This document shows, one piece after another, positions 21,075-28,576 of a stretch of DNA of 64,000 nt. Each line of letters opens with the position of its first letter. Position 1 is the stretch's first letter. The translations under genes were made by a program, and so were the position numbers. Below the pieces are notes generated by a model, which had not been told where the DNA came from, searched no databases, and saw nothing but the letters and a program-made list of their open reading frames with translations. The DNA is from Propioniciclava sp. MC1595 (lineage in GTDB: Bacteria > Actinomycetota > Actinomycetes > Propionibacteriales > Propionibacteriaceae). Location of the stretch: the NCBI RefSeq assembly GCF_017569205.1, contig NZ_CP071870.1:1860001-1924000 (forward strand), read 5' to 3'.

Positions 21075-21663
21075 GGGCTGGGGCCGCGTCCTGGCGGCCC
21101 GTGACCGGTTCGTGGACGCCGCCCGCGCGGCCGGGCCGGACGCCCCCACGCTCTGTTCGGGCTGGACGGTGCGGCACCTGGTCGGCCACCTGCTGACGCT
21201 GCGCGACGACCCGCTGTCCTGGCCGGGGGTCGCGCTGCCCCGGCTCGCGGGCCTGACCGAACGGCGGATGGCCGCGGCCACGGCGTCCGGGTTCGAGGAC
21301 GCGCTCACGCGCCTGGCCGAGGGCTCACCGTTCATGCCCATGGTCTTCGAGTCACCGCGCTCGGCGTGGGGTCACCACCTGGGCGAGTACGCGGCGCACA
21401 CCGAGGACGTGGTGCGCGCGAACGCCCTGCCCCCGACCATGGTGGACGGTGTCACCGCCGACGCGCTGTGGCGCCGGGCGCGGGTGGCCGCGCGGCAGCT
21501 CCACCGCCGCTCGGGAGGCCTCGTGTTGGAGCGCGCCGACACGGGTGCGGTCGCCCGGGTGCTCCCCGGGGCGTCGACGCGCCACGTGGTCGGCGTACCG
21601 CTGGACCTGCTCGTGTGGGCCCACCGGGGCGCCGGGCCGGCCGGCGTGCGCGTCATCGGGTGA
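21043..21663 (+). CDS. TIGR03085-like metal-binding protein, tandem paralogue
   Basis: 206 residues, clearly a diverged copy of the upstream gene. Shared blocks include [12 protein letters not shown] near residue 30, the HLVGHL metal site, [13 protein letters not shown] near residue 115, and a Leu-Glu-Arg-Ala-Asp segment matching the C-terminal half of the first protein. It keeps both putative metal-binding histidines but has lost much of the first copy's N-terminal lead-in. ATG 21043 is supported by GGAGG 6 bases upstream, placed within the end of the first gene, so translation is coupled. It converges on the sugar kinase gene with 25 bases between stops. Confidence 0.8.
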   Translation: MSSSPRTRGSEGWGRVLAARDRFVDAARAAGPDAPTLCSGWTVRHLVGHLLTLRDDPLSWPGVALPRLAGLTERRMAAATASGFEDALTRLAEGSPFMPMVFESPRSAWGHHLGEYAAHTEDVVRANALPPTMVDGVTADALWRRARVAARQLHRRSGGLVLERADTGAVARVLPGASTRHVVGVPLDLLVWAHRGAGPAGVRVIG

Positions 21664-21688
21664 CGGCACGCCCGCCGGGGCGCCGGGC

Positions 21689-22762
21689 TCAGCGCTGAAC
21701 GCGCGCGTTGCCCGCCCAGAAGTCCCAGACCTGCTTCTCGTCGGCCGGGGCGCCGTAGTCGTACAGCGAGGTGGCCGCGAGCGCGCCGGTGGCCCAGCCG
21801 AACTGGGCGCACTTCTCGACGTCCCAACCCTGCACGATGCCGTAGAGGACGCCGCCGACGGAGCCGTCGCCGCCGCCGATGCGGTCCATGACGTCGATCG
21901 CGCGCAGCGGGGCGAGGTAGAACTCCCCGTCGTTCCACAGCAGGATGCCCCACTGGTGGCGGTTGGCCGACTCGACCTCTCGCAGCGAGGTGCCGATCCA
22001 GTGCGCGTTGGGGTAGGTGTCCTTGATGCGGCCGATCATCTTCTTGAACTCGTCGATCTCGTCCTCGATCGACTCGCCGCCGGCCTCGGGGCCCTCGATG
22101 CCCAGGCAGAGCTGGAAGTCCTCCTCGTTGCCGTAGAGGATGTCGCAGTTCTTGGCGATCTCGTCGAACGCGGCGGTGAGCTCCTCCTCGCGGCCCTTCC
22201 AGAAGGTGGCGCGGTAGTTGAGGTCCATCGCGACGAGCGTGCCGTGCTCGCGGGCGGCCTTGGCGAGCTCGACGCAGAACTTCGAGGTCGACGGGGACAG
22301 CGCGGCGATCAGGCCGGACAGGTGCAGGACCTTGACGCCCTCCACCCGGAACAGCTGGTCGAGGTCGAACTGGTCGACGCTCAGCTCGCGACCGACCTCG
22401 CCGGAGCGGTCGTTCCACACGCGGGGGGCACGGCCGCCGAAGCCGGAGTCGGCGATGTTGAACTGGTGGCGCAGGCCCCAGGCGTCGCCCTGGTCGAGGT
22501 CGGGACCGCGGTAGCTCATGTTGCGCTTGCGCAGGTCGGCCTTGATGAGCGCGGAGATCGGGGAACCCTTGACGAAGGCGCTCAGCACGAGCGTGGGCTC
22601 ACCCAGGTGCGACATGACGCTCGCCACGTTGGTCTCGGCGCTCGTCGCCTGCAGGAAGAAGCGGTCGGCGGTGTGCACCGGGGCCCGGTTCTCGGGGGTG
22701 ATGCGCACGCCCATCGAGGTGGGCACGACGAGGGACCACTGGGCGTCTTCACGGACGGTCAT
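21689..22762 (-). CDS. PfkB family sugar kinase, probably 2-keto-3-deoxygluconate kinase-like
   Basis: 357-residue ribokinase/PfkB-fold kinase. The C-terminal signature is MDRIGGGDGSVGGVLYG with the catalytic base Asp near residue 299, followed by GWATGALAATS. The mid-protein DLNYRATFW and LYGNEEDFQLCLG are typical of 2-keto-3-deoxygluconate kinases and related carbohydrate kinases, so a hexonate substrate is likely but not proved. ATG 22762 has AAAGG about 7 bases upstream. It forms its own unit: a TAGGCT -10 box lies 36 bases before the start and a short hairpin separates it from vanZ. No sugar-acid dehydratase or transporter is adjacent. Confidence 0.82.
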   Translation of the reverse strand: MTVREDAQWSLVVPTSMGVRITPENRAPVHTADRFFLQATSAETNVASVMSHLGEPTLVLSAFVKGSPISALIKADLRKRNMSYRGPDLDQGDAWGLRHQFNIADSGFGGRAPRVWNDRSGEVGRELSVDQFDLDQLFRVEGVKVLHLSGLIAALSPSTSKFCVELAKAAREHGTLVAMDLNYRATFWKGREEELTAAFDEIAKNCDILYGNEEDFQLCLGIEGPEAGGESIEDEIDEFKKMIGRIKDTYPNAHWIGTSLREVESANRHQWGILLWNDGEFYLAPLRAIDVMDRIGGGDGSVGGVLYGIVQGWDVEKCAQFGWATGALAATSLYDYGAPADEKQVWDFWAGNARVQR

Positions 22763-22797
22763 GGGGCTACCTTTCAGCGGCGAATGGAATGCTCGCC

Positions 22798-22803
22798 AGC
22801 CTA
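22798..22803 (-). promoter_or_regulatory. Candidate -10 box of the sugar kinase gene
   Basis: TAGGCT on the minus strand would start a transcript near 22791 with a leader of about 28 bases including the AAAGG ribosome site. The -35 region is C-rich with no consensus. Confidence 0.4.
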
Positions 22804-22814
22804 GACACACCCCG

Positions 22815-22830
22815 CCCCCTCCGCCGGGGG
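22815..22830 (-). terminator. Short hairpin after the vanZ-like gene
   Basis: CCCCC-N6-GGGGG begins 3 bases after the vanZ stop on the minus strand. Five GC pairs and no T-run, so a weak or U-less terminator for gatCAB-vanZ. Confidence 0.4.
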
Positions 22831-22832
22831 AT

Positions 22833-23219
22833 TCACTCAGTTGCCGTGGCCTCGTCGAACCGCGCGGTCGACCGGACCGTCCACCAGCCCACCGCGATGC
22901 CGACCAGGTCGGCCACGGCGTCCCACCACTCGCCGCCGCGGCCGGGCAGCAGGTTCGCCTGCACCAGTTCGCTGACCGGCACGTGCAGGAGCATGGGCAC
23001 CAGCGCGAACCACTGGTTGGGGACCACCTTCATCAGTGCCCAGGTCGGCACGGCGAACAGGATCACGTGGGCGACCTTGTCGATGCCGGGGAACGAGAAG
23101 CCCCCCGCGTCGGGCGGGCTGGTGGTGTAGAGCCCCCACAGGTGGAACACCAGCGCGAGCGCGACGACGACCCACGGCACGAACGCGCGCCGGGTCGGGT
23201 CGGTCGGCTCCCCGATCAT
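22833..23219 (-). CDS. VanZ-like membrane protein
   Basis: 128 residues with four predicted membrane helices (about 12-30, 45-63, 68-85 and 95-115) and the VanZ-like motif [19 protein letters not shown], where Asp-Lys-xx-His is the conserved core, followed by [17 protein letters not shown] (the D-xxx-N/D-xxG segment). VanZ-fold proteins are small membrane proteins of unclear biochemistry, some affecting teicoplanin resistance. ATG 23219 overlaps the gatB stop (ATGA), so it is the last gene of the gat operon. Confidence 0.85.
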   Translation of the reverse strand: MIGEPTDPTRRAFVPWVVVALALVFHLWGLYTTSPPDAGGFSFPGIDKVAHVILFAVPTWALMKVVPNQWFALVPMLLHVPVSELVQANLLPGRGGEWWDAVADLVGIAVGWWTVRSTARFDEATATE

Positions 23220-24703
23220 GTCAGCTTCTCGAGGATCAGCTCCCGCACGCGCGCGGCGTCAGCCTTGCCCTGCATCTGCTTCATCACCTGGCCGATCAGC
23301 GCACCGGCGGCCTGGACCTTGCCGTCGCGGATCTTCTCGGCCACGTCGGGGTTGGCGGCGATGACGGCGTCGACGGCCGCGCCCAGCGCCCCGTCGTCGG
23401 AGACCACGGCCAGGCCGCGCCCCTCGACCACCTCGGACGCCGTGCCCTCGCCGGCCAGCAGCCCGTCGAAGACCTCGCGGGCGAGCTTGTCGTTGACGGT
23501 GCCCGCGTCGACGAGCGCCTGCACCTCGGCGACCTGCGCCGGGGTGACGCCGACGTCGGCCAGCTCGACCCCGGCCTCGTTGGCGCGCCGGGCCAGCTCG
23601 CCCAGCCACCACTTGCGGGCGGACGCCGGGCTCGCGCCCGCGCCCACGGTCGCGTCGATCAGGTCGATGGAGCCGGCCGTGCCGTTGACGTCGCGCATCT
23701 CGAGGTCGGTGAAGCCCCACGCCTCCTGCAGGCGCGCGCGGCGCTCGGCCGGCGGCTCGGGCAGGGTGCCGCGCAGCTGCTCGACCCATTCGGAGCTGGG
23801 CGCCACCGGGACCAGGTCGGGCTCGGGGAAGTAGCGGTAGTCCTCCGCCTGCTCCTTCGAGCGGCCCGGCGAGGTGTAGCCCTCCTCGTGCCAGTGGCGA
23901 GTCTCCTGGTGCACGCGCCCGCCGTCGGCCAGGATCGCGCCCTGCCGCTGGATCTCGTAGGTGAGCGCGCCCTCGACCGAGCGCAGCGAGTTGATGTTCT
24001 TGGTCTCGGTGCGGGTACCCAGCACGTCGGAGCCCTTGGGCGCCAGCGACACGTTGGCGTCGCAGCGCATGTTGCCGGCCTCCATGCGGGCGTCGGATAC
24101 CCCGAGGGCGAGCATGAGCTCGCGCAGGTGCGCGAGGTACGCCTTCGCCACGGCGGGTGCCTTGGCCCCCAGCCCCAGGACCGGGCGGGTGACGATCTCC
24201 ATGAGCGGCGTCCCGGCGCGGTTGTAGTCGACCAGCGAGTGGCTGGCGTCGTGGATGCGCCCGGTCACACCGCCGTGCGTAAGCTTGCCGGCGTCCTCCT
24301 CCATGTGCACGCGCTCGATGTCGATGCGGTGCACCTCACCGTCGACCTCGATGTCAACGTGGCCGTCGAAGCAGATCGGCTCGTCGTACTGCGAGGTCTG
24401 GAAGTTCTTGGTCATGTCGGGGTAGAAGTAGTGCTTCCGCGAGAACCGGCCCCACGGCGCGATCGAGCAGTTCAGCGCCAGCCCGATGCGGATCGCCGAC
24501 TCCACCGCCTTGCCGTTGACCACCGGCAGCGAGCCCGGCAGGCCGAGGCACACCGGGCACACCTTGGTGTTCGGCTCGCCGCCCGGAGTGTTGTCACAGC
24601 CGCAGAACATCTTGGACGCCGTGTTGAGCTCGACGTGGACCTCCAGGCCCAGCGCGGGGTCGAAGTCGGCGATGACGTCGTCGTAGTCCATCAGGTCGGT
24701 CAT
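23216..24703 (-). CDS. gatB: Asp/Glu-tRNA amidotransferase subunit B
   Basis: 495-residue GatB, which binds the misacylated tRNA and activates its Glu or Asp for transamidation. Features: [10 protein letters not shown] at the start, zinc cysteines in [25 protein letters not shown] (near residues 34-52), [17 protein letters not shown] near residue 85, HMEEDAGK, and a C-terminal YqeY-like tail domain [17 protein letters not shown] lies 6 bases before ATG 24703. It follows gatA after 1 base. Confidence 0.97.
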   Translation of the reverse strand: MTDLMDYDDVIADFDPALGLEVHVELNTASKMFCGCDNTPGGEPNTKVCPVCLGLPGSLPVVNGKAVESAIRIGLALNCSIAPWGRFSRKHYFYPDMTKNFQTSQYDEPICFDGHVDIEVDGEVHRIDIERVHMEEDAGKLTHGGVTGRIHDASHSLVDYNRAGTPLMEIVTRPVLGLGAKAPAVAKAYLAHLRELMLALGVSDARMEAGNMRCDANVSLAPKGSDVLGTRTETKNINSLRSVEGALTYEIQRQGAILADGGRVHQETRHWHEEGYTSPGRSKEQAEDYRYFPEPDLVPVAPSSEWVEQLRGTLPEPPAERRARLQEAWGFTDLEMRDVNGTAGSIDLIDATVGAGASPASARKWWLGELARRANEAGVELADVGVTPAQVAEVQALVDAGTVNDKLAREVFDGLLAGEGTASEVVEGRGLAVVSDDGALGAAVDAVIAANPDVAEKIRDGKVQAAGALIGQVMKQMQGKADAARVRELILEKLT

Positions 24704-24704
24704 G

Positions 24705-26213
24705 TCAGGCCTCCACCCAGCGCTCGGCGATCCGGTCGGTCAGGACTCCCCCGTCGCGCTCGGCGAGCGCACGCTCGAGCGCGGCGCCCACGCGGTAGAC
24801 GCGGTCGTCGGCCTGCGGCGGTGCCATCACCTGCAGGCCCACGGGCATCCCGTCCTCGGGGGCGACCCCGCACGGGAACGACCCGGCCGTGTTGCCCGCC
24901 ATGTTGGAGGGGATCGTGCACAGGTCGGACTTGTACATCGCCAGCGGGTCGGACAGCTTCTCCCCCACCAGGAACGCCGTGGTCGGCGTCGCCGGGCTGA
25001 CCAGGACGTCGACCTGCTCGAAGGCCGCGTCGAAGTCGCGGCTGATCAGGGTGCGCACCTTCTGGGCCGAGCCGTAGTAGGCGTCGTAGTAGCCGGAGCT
25101 CAGCGCGTAGGTGCCGATGATGATGCGGCGCTTGACCTCGGCGCCGAGGCCCTCGGCGCGGGTGAGGTTCATGACCTCCTCGGTCGAGCGGGTGCCGTCG
25201 TCGCCGGAGCGCAGCCCGTAGCGCATGGCGTCGTAGCGGGCCATGTTCGAGCTGACCTCGCTGGGCATGATCAGGTAGTAGGCGCCCAGCGCGTAGGTGA
25301 AGTGCGGGCAGGACACCTCGACCACCTCGGCGCCGGCCGCCTCGAGCGCGGCCACCGCCTCGCGGAAGCGCAGCTCGACGCCGGGCTCGTAGCCCTCGCC
25401 GCCGAGCTCCTTGACCACGCCGATGCGCATGCCGGCGATGTCGCCCGAGCGGGCGGCCTCGACGACCGGGGGCACGGGCGCGTCGATGGAGGTCGAGTCC
25501 ATCGGGTCGTGGCCGCAGATGACCTCGTGCAGGAGGGCGGCGTCCAGGACGGTGCGGGCGCACGGGCCGGGCTGGTCGAGGCTGCTCGCCATCGCGATCA
25601 CGCCGTAGCGGGACGCCCCGCCGTACGTCGGCTTCACGCCCACCGTGCCGGTGACCGCGCCCGGCTGGCGGATGGAGCCACCCGTGTCGGTGCCCAGCGC
25701 CAGCGGCGCCTGGAACGCGGCGAGGGCGGCGGCCGAGCCGCCGCCGGAGCCGCCGGGGATGCGGTCCAGGTCCCACGGGTTGCGGGTGGTGCCGTAGGCC
25801 GAGGTCTCGGTCGAGGAGCCCATCGCGAACTCGTCGAGGTTGGTCTTGCCAAGGACCACCAGGCCTGCGTCCAGCACGCGCTGCACGATCGTGGCGGAGT
25901 ACGGAGGGCGCCAGCCCTCGAGGATCTTCGAGGCAGCCGTGGTGGGCACCCCGGCCTGGCAGAACAGGTCCTTGACGGCGATGGGGACGCCGGCCAGCGG
26001 GCCCAGCTCCTCCCCCGCGTCCAGCCGCGCGTCGACCGCGGCAGCCTGGGCACGCGCGCCCTCGGCGTCCACGTGCAGGAAGGCGTGGACGTCGCCGTCG
26101 ACGCGCTCGATCTGGGCCAGGAAGGCCTCGGTGACCTCGACGGCGGTGAGCTCGCGCGCCGCGATGCGGCGGCCGAGGTCGGCGGCCGTGGCGGTGAGGA
26201 TGTCGGCGGTCAT
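24705..26213 (-). CDS. gatA: Asp/Glu-tRNA amidotransferase subunit A
   Basis: 502-residue amidase-signature enzyme releasing ammonia from glutamine. The Ser-cisSer-Lys triad is visible: Lys in PIAVKDLFC near residue 78, the cis-Ser in [13 protein letters not shown] near residue 155, and the nucleophile in [13 protein letters not shown] about 25 residues later. The C-terminus contains PATPTTAF and GLQVMAPP. It overlaps gatC by one base (TGATG). Confidence 0.97.
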   Translation of the reverse strand: MTADILTATAADLGRRIAARELTAVEVTEAFLAQIERVDGDVHAFLHVDAEGARAQAAAVDARLDAGEELGPLAGVPIAVKDLFCQAGVPTTAASKILEGWRPPYSATIVQRVLDAGLVVLGKTNLDEFAMGSSTETSAYGTTRNPWDLDRIPGGSGGGSAAALAAFQAPLALGTDTGGSIRQPGAVTGTVGVKPTYGGASRYGVIAMASSLDQPGPCARTVLDAALLHEVICGHDPMDSTSIDAPVPPVVEAARSGDIAGMRIGVVKELGGEGYEPGVELRFREAVAALEAAGAEVVEVSCPHFTYALGAYYLIMPSEVSSNMARYDAMRYGLRSGDDGTRSTEEVMNLTRAEGLGAEVKRRIIIGTYALSSGYYDAYYGSAQKVRTLISRDFDAAFEQVDVLVSPATPTTAFLVGEKLSDPLAMYKSDLCTIPSNMAGNTAGSFPCGVAPEDGMPVGLQVMAPPQADDRVYRVGAALERALAERDGGVLTDRIAERWVEA

Positions 26214-26509
26214 CAGGCCTCCTCGCCCAGGATCCGCGGGACCAGGAACTTGCCCTCGTCGGTGGCGGGCGCGCCGGCCAGCGCCTGCTCCTGGGTGAGG
26301 CCCGGGCGCACGACGTCCTCGCGGAAGACGTTGGTCAGGGGCATGGCGTGCGACATCGGCGGCACGTCGGCGTCCGCGACCTCGGAGACCGAGGCCACCG
26401 CCTCGAGGATGATGGCGAGCTCGGGCGCCATGCGCTCCAGCTCCTGGTCGGTCAGCTCGATGCGCGCCAGCGCGGCGAGCTGCGCGACGTCGTCGGTGGT
26501 CAAGGCCAC
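26213..26509 (-). CDS. gatC: Asp/Glu-tRNA amidotransferase subunit C
   Basis: 98 residues, standard for GatC, the belt-like subunit that stabilises GatA-GatB. The N-terminal helix [28 protein letters not shown] and the downstream [20 protein letters not shown] are family hallmarks. It starts at GTG 26509 with AGGAG 8 bases upstream. First gene of gatCAB-vanZ; a TAGGAT -10 box lies about 34 bases before it. Confidence 0.95.
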   Translation of the reverse strand: MALTTDDVAQLAALARIELTDQELERMAPELAIILEAVASVSEVADADVPPMSHAMPLTNVFREDVVRPGLTQEQALAGAPATDEGKFLVPRILGEEA

Positions 26510-26542
26510 GGGAGGACTCCTGATCGGGTCGGGGACCCGCTC

Positions 26543-26548
26543 ATCCTA
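26543..26548 (-). promoter_or_regulatory. Candidate -10 box for gatCAB
   Basis: TAGGAT on the minus strand, giving a leader of about 27 bases with AGGAG before gatC. A -35 consensus is not visible. Confidence 0.45.
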
Positions 26549-26651
26549 GGCCCGGTCGCGTGCCCGGCGGACGTTTCGATCACGCTACAAGCTGGCGACG
26601 ATCCGGGACAGGTGTTGGGCCGGGCCGGGGGCGTCCTGTATCAAGGGGGCC

Positions 26652-27287
26652 ATGTACCTGGTGCGCGTCGTCCTGCCCGATCGCCCCGGCACGCTCGGTG
26701 CCGTGGCGACCGCCCTGGGCCACGCCCAGGCCGACATCAACGCGGTCGAGATCGTGGAGAAGGGCACCGGCTACGTCATCGACGACTTCATGCTGACGCT
26801 GCCCGCCGACGCGCGGCCCGACCAGCTGGTCACCGCCTGCACGGCGCTGCCCGACGTCGAGGTGTTGTGGGTCTCCTTCTACCCCGAGAACTGGGGCCTG
26901 CACGCCGACCTCGACGTGCTCGACGCCATGGCCGAGAGCCCCGAGCGCGCCGAGGTGCTGCTCACCGACAAGGCGCCCTCGACATTCCACTGTTCGTGGG
27001 CGCTCCTGGTCGACCGCGAGCGCGGCATGGTGCTGCACCGCAGCGCGCTGGCCCCCATCGGCACGCAGGTGCCGGTGGGCGTGTTCGGGGACCTGGCGAC
27101 CGCCCACGTCGCCGAACTGCCCGCCGGCTGGCACGACGGGTGGGGCGAGGCCGCGGTCGCCGTGGCCCCCTGCCGCAGCGCCCACAGCATCGTGATCGGA
27201 CGCCCTGGGCCCGAGTTCCGCAAGGCCGAGCTCGCCCGGCTGCGCCACCTCGCGCTGATGGCCAGCGAGCACGAGCACGCGGTGTGA
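26652..27287 (+). CDS. ACT domain protein
   Basis: 211 residues. The first 75 form an ACT domain: RVVLPDRPGTLGAVATALGHAQADINAVEIVEK is the classic ligand-binding strand-loop-helix with Gly in RPGTLG. The second half (SWALLVDRERGMVLHRSALAPIG onward) resembles a small GAF-like sensory fold. Such proteins are found upstream of gatC in many actinobacteria; the ligand is probably an amino acid but is unknown. The ATG at 26652 is preceded closely by AAGGGGG. It is divergent from gatC. Confidence 0.78.
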   Translation: MYLVRVVLPDRPGTLGAVATALGHAQADINAVEIVEKGTGYVIDDFMLTLPADARPDQLVTACTALPDVEVLWVSFYPENWGLHADLDVLDAMAESPERAEVLLTDKAPSTFHCSWALLVDRERGMVLHRSALAPIGTQVPVGVFGDLATAHVAELPAGWHDGWGEAAVAVAPCRSAHSIVIGRPGPEFRKAELARLRHLALMASEHEHAV

Positions 27288-27288
27288 G

Positions 27289-27495
27289 TCAGTAGCCCCG
27301 CAGCATCAGGTAGGCGAAGTAGCCGAAGGCGACCACCGCGACGAGGACCACGCTGAGGACCGTGATCGTCCACCAGCGCTGGTTGCGCTTGCTGCGCGTC
27401 GTGGGGACGTCCGCCGGCGCCCACTCACCGACCCGCGGCCGCACGCGCGGCGACGCGGAGCCGTTCAGGTCCAGGTCGGTGTTCAGTCCCTCCAC
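27289..27495 (-). CDS. Small single-helix membrane protein
   Basis: 68 residues: a polar N-terminal region with PRVRPRVGEWAPADVPTTRSK, then a Trp pair and one membrane helix (WTITVLSVVLVAVVAFGYFAYL split over residues 44-64), ending LRGY. N-in topology is suggested by the Arg/Lys cluster before the helix. I use GTG 27495; a CTG four codons later directly after GGAGG is a less likely alternative. No function can be assigned. It converges on the ACT protein gene with one base between them. Confidence 0.6.
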   Translation of the reverse strand: MEGLNTDLDLNGSASPRVRPRVGEWAPADVPTTRSKRNQRWWTITVLSVVLVAVVAFGYFAYLMLRGY

Positions 27496-27558
27496 GGCCC
27501 CCAGCGTACGCGTCTCACGATGCGGCGCACCGGTGTGCACGCGTGGGCCTGCGTCACC

Positions 27559-27564
27559 TACCCT
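27559..27564 (+). promoter_or_regulatory. -10 box of the leaderless polycysteine ORF
   Basis: TACCCT ends 6 bases before ATG 27571, the same geometry as the other leaderless candidates here. No ribosome site exists between box and ATG. Confidence 0.55.
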
Positions 27565-27570
27565 GCTCCC

Positions 27571-27648
27571 ATGGCCACGACCGCACGCACCCTCGCGCTG
27601 CCGTCGTTCACCGTGCCCGCGGGCTGTTGTCCGTGTTGTCGCGCCTGA
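27571..27648 (+). CDS. Polycysteine leader peptide (25 codons)
   Basis: A 25-codon ORF whose last seven residues are CCPCCRA: four cysteine codons (TGT, TGT, TGT, TGT) at positions 19, 20, 22 and 23, followed by Arg-Ala-stop. It begins at an ATG with a -10 box at leaderless spacing and no Shine-Dalgarno. The next gene, 75 bases downstream, encodes a NIL-domain protein. Leaderless polycysteine short ORFs of this kind are established in mycobacteria as cysteine-responsive attenuators of sulfur-metabolism genes; here the ribosome would pause on the Cys codons when Cys-tRNA is scarce. The peptide itself probably has no function. The alternative, chance clustering of cysteines, is unlikely in a genome this poor in TGT codons. 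Confidence 0.75.
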   Translation: MATTARTLALPSFTVPAGCCPCCRA

Positions 27649-27694
27649 CTCCCTGAAGCCCTTGGCTCGGGAGTCGCGCACCAGCACCCTCCCG
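27648..27694 (+). promoter_or_regulatory. Two mutually exclusive hairpins between the leader ORF and the NIL gene
   Basis: Hairpin A pairs ACTCCC (27648-27653) with GGGAGT (27669-27674), with an inner AGCC/GGCT stem; its left arm begins in the leader ORF stop codon. Hairpin B pairs CGGGAG (27668-27673) with CTCCCG (27689-27694). Both need the same GGGAG, so only one can form. A ribosome at the stop codon would block A and favour B. Neither has a T-run. Confidence 0.55.
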
Positions 27695-27723
27695 ACAACA
27701 CGCCAGATCCTCGGAGCACAGCC

Positions 27724-27954
27724 ATGACCCTCGACCTCGTCTTCGTCGGCGCCGACGCCGGCCGCGCCGCCCTCGCCCAGCTGACCGCCGAACTCGGCGT
27801 CACCGTCCGCCTGCTCGGGCAGCGGGTGACCACGATGGAGATCTTCCCCGTCAACGTCCTCACCATCGAGGTGGACGCCGCCGCCGCGCAGCTGGACGCC
27901 GCGGCGTCCTGGTTCGCCCGCCGCGGGATCCACCGCTTGCCCGTCGCCGCCTGA
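27724..27954 (+). CDS. NIL domain protein
   Basis: 76-residue stand-alone NIL domain, the ferredoxin-like fold named for its Asn-Ile-Leu motif, here seen as FPVNVLTIEVD (residues 42-52). NIL domains otherwise cap the methionine-import ATPase MetN, where they bind methionine as feedback signal, and also occur on iron-sulfur proteins. A link to sulfur amino acids fits the polycysteine leader upstream. GGAG lies 7 bases before ATG 27724. It is followed after 16 bases by the DUF5701 gene, perhaps in the same unit. Ligand and partner are unknown. Confidence 0.75.
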   Translation: MTLDLVFVGADAGRAALAQLTAELGVTVRLLGQRVTTMEIFPVNVLTIEVDAAAAQLDAAASWFARRGIHRLPVAA

Positions 27955-27970
27955 CGGGCACACTGGCCCG

Positions 27971-28576
27971 ATGAGCATGCGGGCGCAGGTCGAACGGTTG
28001 GTCGCGGCAGGGGTCCCGGACGTGGCGGGCGTCAGCGCCGACGAGTTCCGGGAGCTGGCCGCTGACCTGACCGGCGAGGGGGTGCTGTGCGTGCACCCCG
28101 AGCTCGCCGGACCCAGCCAACTGGCCCCGCTCCTGCGCCGCGGCGACCGCCCCGGCTTCGTGGTCGCGGACATGGACGACCTCGACGCCTTCGACCCCAT
28201 CGAGTCCGTGGTGGTCCCCGATCGTGCCCTCTACCTCGTGCACGGGGTCGACCGTGGGGACGACCTGCTCGGGTGGACCCCCGACCGGGCACTGCCCGAG
28301 ATCCTCGCCCGCGGCCGGAGCCCGCTGACGATCGGCGAGGGCATCAGCTGGCTCCTCCAGGCCCCAGAGGTGCTCGAACCCAACCGGTGCTTCATGTGCA
28401 TCGGCTCCCGCAAGCGCAAGGCCCGCGGGCTCGACGCCCGCACCCCGGCCATCTGGATCAGCCGCGGGACCGGGCGCGACGGCGCCGACCGGCGCGATGC
28501 CCCCAAGGTCGGGTGGTGCCGGGCCGGCAACCACCACACCTGGCTGGGCTTCGCGTCGGCCCTCAGCCGAAGCTGA
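27971..28576 (+). CDS. DUF5701 family protein
   Basis: 201 residues with the pattern I associate with DUF5701: a helical N-terminus with VSADEFRELAADL, a central YLVHGVDRGDDLLGWTP, then RCFMCIGSRKRKARGLD near residue 140 and the C-terminal APKVGWCRAGNHHTWLGFAS. It is soluble with no signal peptide. Biochemical role is unknown. A weak CACACT hexamer 6 bases before ATG 27971 could allow a leaderless start; otherwise it is read from the NIL gene. Its last 14 bases overlap the 3' end of the convergent DUF222 gene. Confidence 0.75.
   Translation: MSMRAQVERLVAAGVPDVAGVSADEFRELAADLTGEGVLCVHPELAGPSQLAPLLRRGDRPGFVVADMDDLDAFDPIESVVVPDRALYLVHGVDRGDDLLGWTPDRALPEILARGRSPLTIGEGISWLLQAPEVLEPNRCFMCIGSRKRKARGLDARTPAIWISRGTGRDGADRRDAPKVGWCRAGNHHTWLGFASALSRS

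Noticed and set aside
21704-22762. Broken PfkB signature in the sugar kinase (GGGDGSVGG)
   Set aside because: The sequence looked odd but still fits the family pattern (Gly-Asp, three free positions, Gly-Gly-Val) and keeps the catalytic Asp.
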